From Haliotis asinina (taxonomy: Eukaryota > Mollusca > Gastropoda > Lepetellida > Haliotidae): 64,000 bases of DNA. Every line of letters begins with the position of its first letter. Position 1 is the stretch's first letter. Shown in pieces: positions 22,510 through 36,100 of the stretch. Both the position numbers and the translations under genes were made by a program. Location: positions 34,213,054 through 34,277,053 of the forward strand of contig NC_090282.1 of the NCBI RefSeq assembly GCF_037392515.1, given 5' to 3'. The notes under the pieces were generated by a model. It searched no databases. It was given only the letters and a program-made list of their open reading frames with translations, and was not told the origin of the DNA.

Positions 22510-25200
22510 CAGCAACATTACAACTACCGGCAAATAGCAGTATTTTCGATGACAATTTTACCTGTCTGTTCTTGTCCTCTCCTGCTTGCATCTAAAATGA
22601 TACCTTTCTCTCCACAAACATTAAACCCCTCAACAGTGGTTGTGAATTATATACCAGAACAACTGACAACAACTACAGGGTAACACAAGCTGCGATCATG
22701 TGTTCTCATTGTATATTCAAGAAGTGATGTTATTTCACCTTTTTCTTTCAGTTGATTAAACTGAAAATGCTGAAAATAACGAAAGTTCAAGTGTCCAAAA
22801 CTAATGTAAAGCTTTTTCAGTTCTCCAAGAATTTGTCATGTAACACTTGCAAACAACATAGAGTCATGCCTTCAGCTCAAAGTCGGGTGATTATTTCAAG
22901 TCCAATCTGATAATAATCCCCAATATCAAGGCAATCACTTCACCATTTGGCCAAATGTACACAAAGGATTGCGAGACAATACCACTGATATTGAAATGTT
23001 GGCTACCAAATGATTCACTCAGATGCAGGCCTCTGCCTCAGATGTACAATACAGGAGGTACTGCACAAGGCAATATGTTTTTATGTTTGTATTGATGGAA
23101 ATGAAACCAAAGATAGAAAGAACATTAATTATTTACTGCAAAAACGTTTTCTTTGGCTGATTTGAAAATACAGAAAGTATCTTTCTCAATTGTAAAAGAC
23201 CAAGTTCATTTTATACAGTCTGTGGTCACAGCAAACTTATTGAAATGAGAAGACATCTCAAAAATATGTACATTCTTAAAAGCTTTCAACAATTTACATA
23301 CGCACTAATCCTGTGTTCCATGACACATGGTGTTTTTCTACTACTTACTTGCCCTCCCTCAACGCATACAACAGTCATTCCCCTTGAGCACTCAGTTTCC
23401 ATGACCTGCTTGTCCATGTCCAAAATACCTTATCTAGACTGACAGCAGACATTTCCAGACTGAAAGGTATTTAAGAGAATGTGACAAACACAGTACTAAT
23501 GACGAGTTCATACAGCAAATACGTAAGACGTATATATGCATAACATTATTCCAGTTCCCAAACATGCAATAAATATTTGTAAAAATGTCAGTGACAACAA
23601 ATGCATTTGCCTGCACTGACAGCATGAGAAGGGAGGTAACTGCAATCATGGTTGGGAGTAACAACAGAGCTGGAGTGAATCAAGGTGTGCAACTAAGCCC
23701 TGAGGTATTTCAGATAAATCATGAATATCATGCACTGGAGAAGTATCTGTCCTAGCTGATACAGGCCAAATCGATTTTGGAATTGTAATTGTTGTTACTT
23801 GCATAATGGAACTACTAACCCTACAAGTCATTAAACTGTAGAAAAATATTTCCATTCCAAAGACATCTTCTTAAATGCTGAGGGTGGAATAGTCAATGAA
23901 CACAAACAGAAGGGTTTCTCTTCTTGAATGACTGGAATAAGTTCATATCCTGTGTACAAAGGATGAAGTAAACAGCCATCATAAATTCGAACCACCTCAG
24001 TTCCAGCAAATCACAGAATATAGAAAATACAGTATGCAAAACACTACTATACTCCATGCAAAACAATCACTGATCAGAAAAAGACAAAAGTATAATTTAT
24101 GCAACCAAATAAGTGTGGGGAATCTGACTCACTATATTCTTATTATCAACAACATAATGATCATAGCACTTGTTATGTCACTGTGTAGGTCAAGTACTGC
24201 ATGTTGCTTTCATTATCAGAAGTATGATCAAATTATGAGACAAAATTTATAGTTTCATAATATTATTATACTATCAATTTGCTAGTTGTTATATTTGATA
24301 TTGACATGCTCAGGAAGATAATTTCATTTTGTCATTGAAATAAATACAATTTCATAATCATCACAATCTCAGTCTTAGCACCACTATATGATAACAAAAT
24401 ACAGGCATGGTGGAAACGGCTTTGCTATCCAACATTAATCAATACAGCCATTGTTAATGCCTGCTCAAAACAGTCATAATTCTGGCAAATGTATGTCTCT
24501 TCTCGCGTGAGTTCCTTCACCAAAAAGGCTAGTCTAAACTACGATGCACCTAGGAATGTAGAATCTTGTATGGGATTGCCTGGGAATGAGTTTAGGCTGG
24601 CTGAGAAACATGATGAAAATACTGAATAACTGCTCTTACAACTGACTACAGATACCACTGACGACCATACTGCAGTTTACCTGTTTGCACAAAGGACTTT
24701 CCATCACCACTGACAAACACATACATTTGTTGTATAGCCACAGTACCTGTGATATGAGGATAAGTTTATGAGACCGAACACTTGACATAGATATTAAGGG
24801 TGGGGGAATGAGCTGGTATTTTATAATCCAATAGATGATATTGTTGGAAGACGCTTTTTTCCCCAAAAAAATATCTACAAATTCATTAATGTCTTTCCAC
24901 TGGCATTTAATATAGGCATTTGTCAATGATATCTTAATATTAAGTTTGCAGCAGTTATACATAAATCTCAGCAAACATTCATGTTTCAAGGTAATTATTT
25001 GTCACATCTCGTTCAAATTGTCCAAACACGTGTCAGTCATGATGTTCTGCTCTGTATTTGTATCTCATGCCATAAAATACTGACATATCCAGCAAGTGTC
25101 TTTCTAGATGTCCAGCTCGGTATTAGTACCCAGTTTCTGTAAGGCACTGACAAAATGAACAGTGTCCAGAGTGTGTTAATACCACTCGAAAATCAGGTGT
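22510..25200. other. AT-rich unique DNA, no gene recognised
   Basis: Only short open frames without motifs. No SINE or tandem repeat was seen. The evenness is compatible with untranslated mRNA sequence or plain intergenic DNA. Confidence 0.4.
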
Positions 25201-25256
25201 CCATCAAAGTGTACACATAGGTATCGATATTCAATATTCCTGAGATACTAACATAT

Positions 25257-25520
25257 AATCAGGTGGCCATCAGAGTGTACAGTCAAGTATCAATATATCT
25301 GATTTCCCTAAGGTATTGATGTACCAGTATAACAACATATAATCAGGTGGCCATCAGAGTGTACAGTCAAGTATCAATATATCTGATTTCCCTAAGGTAT
25401 TGATGTACCAGTATAACAACATATAATCAGGTGGCCATCAGAGTGTACAGTCAAGTATCAATATATCTGATTTCCCTAAGGTATTGATGTACCAGTATAA
25501 CAACATATAATCAGGTCTCC
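25257..25520. repeat. 84-bp tandem repeat, three copies plus a partial
   Basis: Units start with AATCAGGTGGCCATCAGAG at 25257, 25341 and 25425, with a truncated start at 25509. The copies are almost identical, so the array is young. Confidence 0.95.
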
Positions 25521-25559
25521 ACCAAGGTGTCATATCTGATATTTGGTATAACTTCCCTT

Positions 25560-26060
25560 CAGGTTTCCAGTTAGGTGTAAATGCAAGTTTCATGTCAGGT
25601 GTCAAGTCTGGTGTCAATACCAGTTTCACATCAGGTGTCAATCCAGGTGTCTAGCTGGGTGTCAATACCAGTTTCACATCAAGTATCAATCAAGGTGTCC
25701 AGTCTGGTATCATTCCAGTTTCACATCAGGTGTCAATCAAGGTGTTCGGTTAAGTGTCAATACCAGTTTCATATCAGGTGTCATTCCAGGTGTCCAGTTA
25801 GGTGTCAATACCAGTTTCACATCAGGTCTGAAACAAGGTGTCTATTCTAGTGTCAATATCAGTTTCACATCAGGTGTCAACATGGGTGTCCAGTTTGGTG
25901 TCAATATTAGTTTCACATCAGGTGTCCATTAAGGTAAGTCTTGTGTCTATTCTAGTGTCAATATCAGTTTCACATCAGGTGTCAACATGGGTGTCCAGTT
26001 TGGTGTCAATATTAGTTTCACATCAGGTGTCCATTAAGGTAAGTCTTGTGCCAATAAGTT
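25560..26060. repeat. ~50-60-bp minisatellite (GTGTCAATACCAGTTTCACATC type)
   Basis: Repeated units of GGTGTCAATACCAGTTTCA and CATCAGGTGTCAATCCAGG. A ~113-bp higher-order block occurs twice (about 25930 and 26040). It makes long Val/Ser-rich plus-strand frames (25581-26197) that are artefacts. It lies just downstream of the Elongin A stop. Confidence 0.9.
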
Positions 26061-26236
26061 TTTCTTCAGGTGTCCATTCTTGTACTTCTTCATTTTTCCA
26101 ACCAGAATTGGAGATTGAAGATTGCACCAAGTGTCCAGTATGGTGTCCAGACTTCCCACTTCAGGATCTGTCAGGAAAATATCTGACAGTGCTATGAACC
26201 TAGCTGCATCTGGTGCCAGTCAGAGTGAGAGTTGTA

Positions 26237-29200
26237 CTATCTGTTCAGCTTCTTGATCATCTTCATTGTCTTCTGCATCATTGGCGCCACTCTCTTCATC
26301 GCTGAAACAGCAACAACTTGATCACATGTCTGGCAGCTAAATAGTTAAACACCCAACTCTGTGTAACTCTATGTCTATGTTGCTCTTTATTTAAATTACA
26401 TCCATCTTTTAGAATCCGGTGGAGTGCCATCGTAACAGAGAGACAACTCCATGAAATGTTCAGTACATTGAAGAGGTTTCAAGGAATTAGCATTGTTTTA
26501 CCCATTCAGCAATGCAAAACCTATAACTGCTGGACACACGAGATATGGGCCTCACACATTCTACCAATGATCAGAACAAATGCAGATATTTCCATGACAG
26601 GCAGATGCTTTAACCACCGTGCTACCCCGAGGCGAGGTGAGGCCAGGCCAGGATGTGTGGATGATCATTAAAAGCCTAACTTTAATTCAGCATTATAAAC
26701 TGTCCTTATCCTTTTGAATCCTACAAACACTCTAAGGACTCACGTTTTGGAGGGGGTGTGGGCCGAGCAGCCACAGGGGCTTTAGAGCGGGACCAGCCCA
26801 TGTCAACATTGCCCTTGTTTGGAGCCTTGGAGATGGTAGCAGTCCCATACTTCTGCTGCATGCGCTTAACCTCCCGGGGCGGTTTCACCACGCTGTCCAC
26901 ATATGCCAGCTTCACTTTCTTGGCTGGAACAAACACATGTAACAGTCTTGTAGAAGTGGTTGATCCACAACCTATCCACTGGTTATTGTCTTCATTTGTA
27001 TGAGTATGTACATAGTGAAAACATGCAGGTAGGATTCTCCGGACTTGACACTCATATATAAACACTATTTCTTGAGAAAAGTAACCCTTACCTTCTTATA
27101 GCCAAGTGTGTAATGTGTAATGTTGATGCAAAACTGAAGCATGCAGCACATGAGATTTGTTAGCAAGTACTTAACGCAAGATGTTGATAAATGTATGTAC
27201 TTTTATACACATTTATACACCTAAATAAAAGAGTTGCCTCCCTTGAAATACCAACCTGTTGTGTCAAGGTTCTTGACAGTTTTGGACATGCGTCCCTTCA
27301 GTCTCTCATACTTGGCTTCCCTCTCATCAAGCAGGCGCTGGAAGCAAAACAACAGGAACTCGGTCACAATTCAGCTGCAGATGTTTAAAGACATAACACC
27401 TTAGCTGTTAGTTTTATTAAAATTATACCGCAAGAATGGAGTGTATTCTGATTGTGAGCAACCCTACATCCTGAAATGGATGGAAGCCCATGTGACAGGT
27501 ATACAGATAAATATGAAAGTGTCCTGTAATAGAACCACAAGTTCTGACAGGTCTGGGGACAATTTGGGGTATATGATAAATCAGCTGATCAAGTGGCCAG
27601 TTCTACTCACAGAGAAGCAGTGACTTAGAGGACAAATACAATGTAAATATGGTCCAGGGTTTTACATGATGCACAAATGTGTTATGGCCCGGGGTTTAAC
27701 ATGACACGCAAACGTAGAGAATGGATGCAGAAAAAAATACACTGTATCATGAAGGAAGCACAATATCAATGACTTTGCTGAGTGTTGGGATGTATTTTTC
27801 AGAGCATGCAGCATTAAATGCTTCAGTCCACATGACTGATGCTTCATTCCAGGCTCTAAAGGAACTATCATAACGTACAATTCCCCACACTGTTACTTCA
27901 CAGGACCCCAACACTGCACTGAAGGACCGCCAAAACGAATATTTGCAGGTCCCTAAGACCCCCATGTTTGCAAACAGAGGTAATCCCTATGGTCTTATAT
28001 TTTTTGAAAACATCATCACAAGTCAGACATTCAAATTAATCGTATCTTAAAAGACTCATAAACAGGCCAAGATTGATACTCCATATACAACCAATTGATT
28101 CAAATGAAACTTTATGATAATAAAAAAGTCATGTAAAATGAGCTTTTTTCTTAAGAAATGGCAAAATTGATCGCAGTCAAAATGTACCTGCCCCAATCAA
28201 ACATCTGCACCAACATATGACATAGCAAATGAATACAAGATGACAAAGTCATCAATATCGTCTTCAGTGGCAAAATATCATTCATGAAAATGACTATGCC
28301 AAACGTTTTGGTGAGTATATATAAAAGTGGGAGAAGAGCAATGAAAGGATTTAAATGTTCTGCTCCTAAAAGGAGCACTACCATCAATTTCAGTCTCACT
28401 CAAACCTGTAGCCATGTTAACACTATATTCAGAATTCAAAAATTTCCAAAAGGCACCAGTACACTACTAGACCAAACTATATGCAAAGTTTGATGAAAAA
28501 ATAGTTAGTGGAAAAGAGCACTACTACCAATTTCAGTCTAAGTCAAAGTTGTTGCCTGGGAAACACCAAAAAATATTTAATTCAGATTTCCCAAACTACC
28601 AAAACTACCAAAGGCACCAGTACACCAGAAGACCAGGCTATGCAACAAGTTTGGTGAAGAAATAGTGAATGGTTTTACAGTTCTGCTCCAGAAAAGAGCA
28701 CTACTACCAGTTTCAGTTGAAGTTAAATTTGCTGCCATGGAAACGCAAAAATACTTTATTCAGAATACCAACAAAAGGAACCAGTACACCACTATATCTA
28801 TACGCCAAGTTTGGTGAAGTTATAGTCAACAGTTTTACAATTCTGCTCCGGCAAAAAGATGAATGTGTGCACAGACACACTTAGCGATTTTAATACCCAC
28901 CCACCCCGCAAAACGCGTTGCGGGGAATAATACGTATTTTGCTGATAAACCAATGACCTTTGCCTGGTATGTGCTTCCAGTATCATAGGATCCTGACACA
29001 TCAACATGTAACATTATCCCTCTACAACGACACATACCAAGTACATCTCCCGCCAGGTCTCCATCTCCTCTGGCTCCTGCTTCCGGAACTCTCTCTCACA
29101 GTGCCTGTGCCACAGTTCATCTGTGTCCTCAAGGAAGTGCTGAATCAATCATGCATGTTCTTTACGATCAAACATCCAAATACTTCACTATCAAGCCATG

Positions 29201-30130
29201 AAATCTTTCACCATCAAACATAAAAGATATTCACCATCAACAAAGAAGCATTTCACCTTCAGAAATACAAATACTTCTAAAAACAATATTCCAGGTCCTA
29301 AATAATGGCTATTAAGGACGTTTTAAGGCCATTACAAATAAATCAAATAACAGGCAATGAACTCAGACCTGTTTACTAAAACACTGTACATCATTTCATG
29401 AGAGATGACTCTCTTTACCACCTACTGATAAATATATGCGAAATACAAGAAAAGGAATAAATAATGGTAGAAACAATTTCATTAAGAAAAGTGCATTTCA
29501 ATGGTCAGAACAGTGTCACATGTCACTGTTACAATCATATTTTTTGTCAAAAGGCAGATCACAAAACCAAACAGGTGAGTGAATAGTCTTTTTTTCACAC
29601 TCAGCAATATTTGAACTATAATTTGATATCCTAGAAATCTGGGCTTCAAAACAACTTTGGCTGACAACCAGTTACCTGTTCTGCCCTAGAATAGCCTCAG
29701 GATATGAACAATAGCATGAAACTCACAGGGTTACAATCCTCCAGATTATACAGTTGTGTAGCACTGCATCTCTTCAGGACTGGCATCAAGATGTCAGCTG
29801 GGATACCACCCACATAGTCAATAGCTGAAACAACAGAGTATGTCAGCAGGAATAGAACATTCGTAGTTAATAGCTGAAACAACAGAGTATGTTAGCATGG
29901 ATAGCACCTACACAGTCAATAGCTGCAACAACAGATTATAATCTGATCAAGTTTCTTAGCAATGTCACCGAGACTAATAGCTGCCATTCAAATACAATGT
30001 CACATTAATAACTGCCTTACTAAAAGCACATAAAGAACCATCAACATTTCACAAACACCCTCCTGATCATACTTACAGTCAATGTTGTCTATAAGAACTT
30101 GCATACAGATGTCAAAGAGAGGCTTCATTG
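26237..30130 (-). CDS. ELOA: Elongin A exons 7-12: BC-box, F-box-like and C-terminal region
   Basis: The short exons 30077-30130, 29727-29824, 29038-29139, 27256-27337, 26744-26923 and 26237-26301 encode the most conserved part. PLFDICMQVL fits the BC-box rule (S/T/P)-L-x3-C-x3-hydrophobic. The last exon encodes only 21 residues plus stop, PMKRVAPMMQKTMK to LNR, matching the family's basic tail. Confidence 0.94.
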
Positions 30131-33100
30131 CTGAAAAGAAAGGAAAAGCCATCAGTCGTGGAACCAGCTGATCTATCACATGAGGAGTAAGTGAGTGAGT
30201 TTAGTTTTAGGGCAGAGTCATATTCCAGGTATATGGTGTCAATCTGTAAATAATTGAGCCTTGGCCAGATGATCCATTAATCAACAGCATGAGCATCAAC
30301 CTACACAAGTGGGATAGGATGACACATGTCAACCTAGTTAGCAAACCTGACCACCCTATCCCATCAGCCGACTCTTACAACAAGCATGGGCTACTGAAGA
30401 GCAATGATAACCCACATCTCCAAGGGTCTCTCACATGAAGAAGTGGTAAATAAGATAGGTTGGGATAAGCTACAAGTGGTTGATAGTGGAAGCACCATAG
30501 TGTCATTATGAACAGTTCAGGACCATTGGACCCTATGATAATTGAAAATTTTAATGTAAATTGTACATTTACATACTTGTCCTATCTCATGGTATGCACC
30601 TCTATCTCTTGATTTGACACTGAGTGGAACAACTGCCCACATGACTATCTCCGAATCATCATTCCTATTTTGGAGCCACTGAGAATATCCATCTTGAAAT
30701 GTGCATGATGGGGAGGAAGGGTGGGAATCCATCATGTTAGCTAAGATAAGATTATAAATATACAATTCATATTCAAATTTTAAATTTTTTAAACTCATAT
30801 TACCCCATGGTATGCACCTATTGCATGGCTGGATGGCAGGAATGCAGATACTGTGTCTTGACAGTACAAACAGCAGAACTGTGCAGACTGGAAACAACTG
30901 TAGATAATGATGCACAAGGGAGGCCTGTTACAGAAGCACAGACCTCGCTTGTGACGAGTTCTCCAGAACTCCTTGACTTACTAAGTACAACGACTCCCAG
31001 GGAGATGGGTGCTCCCAAGCAGTCTGGTGTTCAGCTGCAACCTCCGAAGAGGGATGTAGCTCATCGAGAAAGGTGCCACTTTGACATGATTTTCAAGGTA
31101 CTCCATAAATTAAAGTCATAGACAATATCGAGCCAATCCCTGCTTCGAGCAGACCCCTACAAACAACAACCAGAGGCGGGACAAGGCAGCGCATAAGGCA
31201 AACAAACAGTTCAGACTTATATTCTAGAAATTACAAGGAAATAAATAACTGTGAGGAACCATTTCCCATCTGCATTGTTGAACCATTGATAGCTGCTGTG
31301 CAAGGAAAAGAGAACCAAACTGGTGCAGGCCTTGAATGTCCTTGACTGAGAGGTCACACAGGTAGTGGGAAACAAAGATTGTCTTTGACCACCACAAGCA
31401 TAACTCCATAACAGTCCTTCAAGCAGCGCAGCGAGATGAGCCCGATCAGCAAACACCAACAGAAACAAGCCTTGGTATAGTCGCCAAACTCCTCAAAGGT
31501 GAGATGTTTACATTTCCCACACCAAGAATCCCACTACTTGCATTGACCAACACAATCCACATACGAGGGGATATCAAAAAGTTTTCAGCCTCGGCTTGAA
31601 AAAGCAAGATTTTGGAATTCAAACTGCTTAATTTTTTAACATAGTCCCCTTCCAACTTCACACACTTCTCCAATCTGGTTTGCCAATTGCTGATTCCTTA
31701 TCTGAAGAACTCCACAGCAGTGATAAGCTCATCATCATCCTGAAATTTCAGGCCCCGGATGTGTATTTTCAGTCGATGAAAGAGGTGGAAGTCGCTAGGG
31801 GCTAGGTCTGGTGAACAGGGAGGGTGAGGGAAAATTTTGTACCCGCACTCGTGCGCATTTTCCATTGCAGCTCGACTGGTGTGGACTGGCGCATTGTCCT
31901 GGTGAAGAAGAATCTCTTGCCAGATCTTTCCTTGCCACTTCTCTTTAATGGACTTGCGTACCTTCTTCAGAAGGTTAGCATAGTACTCTCCATTCACTGT
32001 CGTACCACGAGGCAAGTAGTCGATGTGGATAACACCTTTACTGTCCCCCAAAATAGTTGCCATAACCTTCTTTGGGGACCTGGTCGATTTGAACTTCTTT
32101 GTCCTTGGAGAGGTGACATGTTTCCATTCCACTGACTCCTGTTTGCTCTCAGGGTCATAATGATGAAGCCTGGTTTCATCACAGGTTACAATTCTAAAGT
32201 GAAAATCTTCTGGGTTGGCATGGTAACGAGCCAGCAATGCGCCACTGATGTTGACCCGAGAAAGCTTCATGTCATCAGAAAGCATCCTTGGGACCCATCT
32301 TGCACACACCTTGGACATGTGGAAATTGTCATGGAGTATGCTGTGAATGAATCCATATGAGAGCCCGGTTGCATCTTCTAACCCGTGCAGGGTGATACAA
32401 CGATTTCCCATCACTAGTTGATGCACTTTGTCAATGTTTGCTTGGGTGGTACTGGTTGAGGGTCGCCCTGTAGGGGGGTCATCATCTAAGCTCTCTCTTA
32501 AGAATGAAGATTTTATGGATATCAACTTCTTTATATGAGAACACAACATTTCGGAGTTAATGCTTACTCCTTCATCCACCTGATGAAGGAGTAAGCATTA
32601 ACTCCGAAACGTTGTGTTCTCATATAAAGAAGTTGATATCCATAAAATCTTCATTCTTATGCATTTCACTTCTAAATGCCCTTCAAAGACTTGAAGCTCT
32701 CTCTTCCTCACTGAAACTCTTTCACCCAACATTTCATAGTTGCAGCAGAAGGGGAAGACTCCTTGTAAACAGCAGTGAGTCACTCTTCAACCTGCTTAGC
32801 CGTGTTGCCCTCCAGGACAAGAAACCTTATTACTGCTCTATATTCAACCTTGTCCATTTTTCACATTCACTAAGGGGTATATCTCTTCTACAAGGCACTG
32901 CCATTGAAGAAATGCATCCATCTATGTGATCCTACCGGGAATATGTAGCTAGGACACTAATATACGCAAGGTGCCCTGCCCATTACTATTTGTTAAGTAT
33001 AAATATGCAAGGCTCAAAACTTTTTGATATCCCATCGTACAGCAAATGAGGATCATTAGCTGATAAAACCTTGTTACAACAAGTACATTTCTTCCTTTTC

Positions 33101-36100
33101 TTCTGATCAACCTTTCCACTTTGAGAGAATAAACAGACACATCCACACTCGTGTGCAACAAGACATAGAATGATAATTCATAGAGATAGCCACGCGGGCA
33201 GTTGGTGTCTCAAGCTTAACCTGAGAGTTGGGAAGATGTCGTATAATGAGGGTAATATGGAGTGCTTGGGCGGATGGGCAAGAGAGGCATAGAGAGAAAA
33301 AGTTTACATCATTCCACTAAGTGTCGAGTCAAGAGATAGAAATCCATACTGTGAGATAGGATAAGTTTAAGAAATAGAGATTTCTTTCCCTTCAGCTGGC
33401 TGTTATTCTTCAAGATCACTACATTAAATATTGAAAATACTTGCATTCAGCATCAAAACACTTGCATTTAGCACAAAAGAGTGTGAGAGCTTGTGAAAAA
33501 GTGTAACATTGGTTCAAACTGTAAACTCCTGAATGAACTTCTGAGCTTAGAACTATAAGCAATCATCAGATCTTGTGGTAATGTCTGTCATAAGTTGAAA
33601 ATCAGTGTGTATAGGGTAATGTCTGGGTAACTCTCCATTCCTTACAAATAATGGAGATGAGGCCCCAGAGGAACTGAGGCACATTTTCATGAGAAATGAA
33701 GAGTTAGGAGGATATTGCCCTAATTAAATTACCTACAAAGTAATGGGAATATTTCTGTTAACAAAAGTAAACATCAAAATGACAAAATCATGAAGTCTTT
33801 AAACTGGTACACATCGCTTCATTCCTGAAAAGTATTGGAGCAAGCATACATTGGAATGGTGTCACAAATGCAACATAACATCCGATGATTCAGAGCATGT
33901 GAAGCACCTGTAGGTATGATTAACTGGCAAACATATCACGTCACATAATTAAATATTGCCTTACTTGTAGTGGTGTGTTTTCTGCCCGAGTACACTTGTG
34001 TACGAGTATTGGACTTAAAGCCTATCTTTGCTGGGTCGTGCACTGAAAACATGAAACACACATATCACTAAATATTGTTTGAGAAGCTTTACCTGTTCAA
34101 GATACAACCTAAAGCTAAGCTATGAGTGTCTGCTGTAAAGGTGAAACATACTGACTTAATATTTCAAGAGAAAGATAGTGTATGGCTACAGAGATTTCAT
34201 ATATTTATCACAATAGAATACTGGTGAAATTAGGGGAAATAAAGGTTATCACTGCATTGAAGAGCTTTGAACTTATAAAAAACATGCAAGCTTGAGAGAG
34301 TGAGTGTGATTTTTATTTGTTCTTGTGCAAGATACCAATTTACCATCAAACTGTGAAAATAACATGTATATACCACTGAGAGAAAACACACTCAGTCCTG
34401 GCCAGCCCAGGTAACATCTCTTAGCATCTTTTGGTCTGATACTGTCAGGAGATAGAGCTATGGCCTGCTGCTCTCTGAGCAAACAGTCTATCCACTACCC
34501 CAAGAAGATGGTCATGATATGGAATGGAGTTATCAAACGGCAGGAAGCAGGAGAGAATATACAACTGAATAACAGGCATGTTGGACAGCCCCTCACCTTG
34601 CTTCTTCTCCACCTCGTTGAACCTCCAGGGCCTGTAGTGAGCATGAGTCTCAGGGAGGTAACCCAGGATATCCTGCTCTGTGATCTTCACCTGGACACAA
34701 CCACGTACATCACCATGATAACGACCAGATCCTCATCATGTCCATGTTATCATACTCACATTCACATTATCCCATTACATATTCCTAACAACTGATCATA
34801 TTCTAAAGGCAACAGTTATTTATATTTTTCAATATCCTGAACTTGTCTTTCCACAAATGATAACAAAACAGTATGACTTGCAAACTTGTAATGTCTTCAC
34901 ACTTAGAATTATCAGGATTCCAAAACAGACATCCAAGGATGTACTTACTAATTCTATATATGGAAAAAAAGGAAGCCTCAAATTGATGACCTGAGAACGA
35001 ACAACCTTTTGCATAATTAAATGTAGAATCCAGATCATATGCAAAACATATTTCGTAATTTTCATTCATTTTTGTTAATCACAGATATTTTCCATCTTTG
35101 ACTACTTACATATATAGACAACTAATTCCTTCTCATTACCAAAAATATGGCCATTAATGATGTGGTAAACACTGCATTGTAGCTAGTGTCTCACTCATAA
35201 ATATTAAAGTGAGAGAGTGAGTTCAATTTTACACCTCACTCAGCAATATTCAAACTACATGTTGGTGGTCAGTAAATAATCAAGTCTGGGCCAGACAATC
35301 CAGTGATCAACAGCATAAGCAAGATCTACGCAAAAGGGTACCACGGATGTGTCAACCAAGTCAGCAAGCCTGACCATCTGATCCTGTTAGTCACCTCTTA
35401 CCCTCTTTACCCTCAACTAGTGAGTGAGCTTAGTTTTGCGCCGCACTCAGCAATACAATCTTTAAACAATCTTTACACAAATGGCGGACAATAGCAACGA
35501 CAGTAAGGCTGCACAAAGGGGGCGTGTCAAAGCAAGCCCTCTCATTGGTTGATGCTTGCTATCATCCGCTATATGTGTCAAGATCGTTTAGTTGAGGGTC
35601 AAAATCGGCTTTCAAACAACTTGTAGAAATAACAATAAAGAACTGGTAGGTGTCACGAGTGGTGATCGATCGGCCAATCACTCATGATTATGTTTTGATG
35701 GAAGTTTTACTTGATTGCATGAGATGGTAGCATAGTGATCGACAAAGCAGTCAGGTGGAACACACCAAAGTGTCCAGCCTTGTCTAGATGTATTGTACTG
35801 TGAATCATTTCAAGCTGTAGGTCATCTCAAAATTTTTATATTTTTTAAAAAAAAATATCTTTAATCCTCACAATGACATGAGGGCCTGTGCCTCAGATAA
35901 CTGGTTGTGAGCCACATTACTGAATCATCAACTCACACAGCACAACTGGGTATCAGGCTAACTGCCCCAGGGACAACTGCCCCCTGGACAACTGCACCCC
36001 CATCCATTGTGCCCCCCGGACAGCTGCCCCCCGGGTTAATAGCCCCCCCACCCCAGCCCCCTTCATAACAAAACGCACAAACTAAATGTTATGATGCTAT

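Larger units (their letters stand above)
20640..26236 (-). other. Repeat-rich stretch downstream of Elongin A; possible long 3' UTR
   Basis: No protein gene is visible. On the minus strand AATAAA polyadenylation motifs occur near 21107 and 20820, the latter followed by AGATGTAACG, so an Elongin A 3' UTR could extend this far if long. This is unproven; a shorter UTR with a non-canonical signal is equally possible. Contents: nested SINEs (21344-22505), AT-rich unique DNA (22510-25200) and minisatellites (25257-26045). Confidence 0.35.
31698..32857 (-). pseudogene. mariner transposase pseudogene (DD34D)
   Basis: The start is at 32857 (MDKVEYRAVIRFLVLEGN). Breaks: two in-frame TGA codons in the N-terminal part; an insertion between duplicated AAGCTCTCTCTT (32488-32499 and 32694-32705); a stop at 31698 with the expected C-terminal piece (LEKCVKLEGDYVKK) continuing in another frame. 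The catalytic core is readable: CDETRLHHYDPESK, HQDNAPVHTS and HPPCSPDLAPSDFHLF, with 34 residues between the last two aspartates. Confidence 0.93.
31562..33040 (-). mobile_element. mariner transposon, inactivated, interrupted by a foldback insertion
   Basis: 30-bp terminal inverted repeats (TACGAGGGGATATCAAAAAG on the left; TACGATGGGATATCAAAAAG read from the right), 28 of 30 matching over the full length. Without the internal insertion of about 205 bp it would be near 1.27 kb, a normal mariner size. It lies in Elongin A intron 6. Confidence 0.92.

Noticed and set aside
25581..26197. Val/Ser/Gln-rich plus-strand open frames of 89 and 119 codons
   Set aside because: They are the translation of the GTGTCAATACCAGTTTC minisatellite; no start context or domain.
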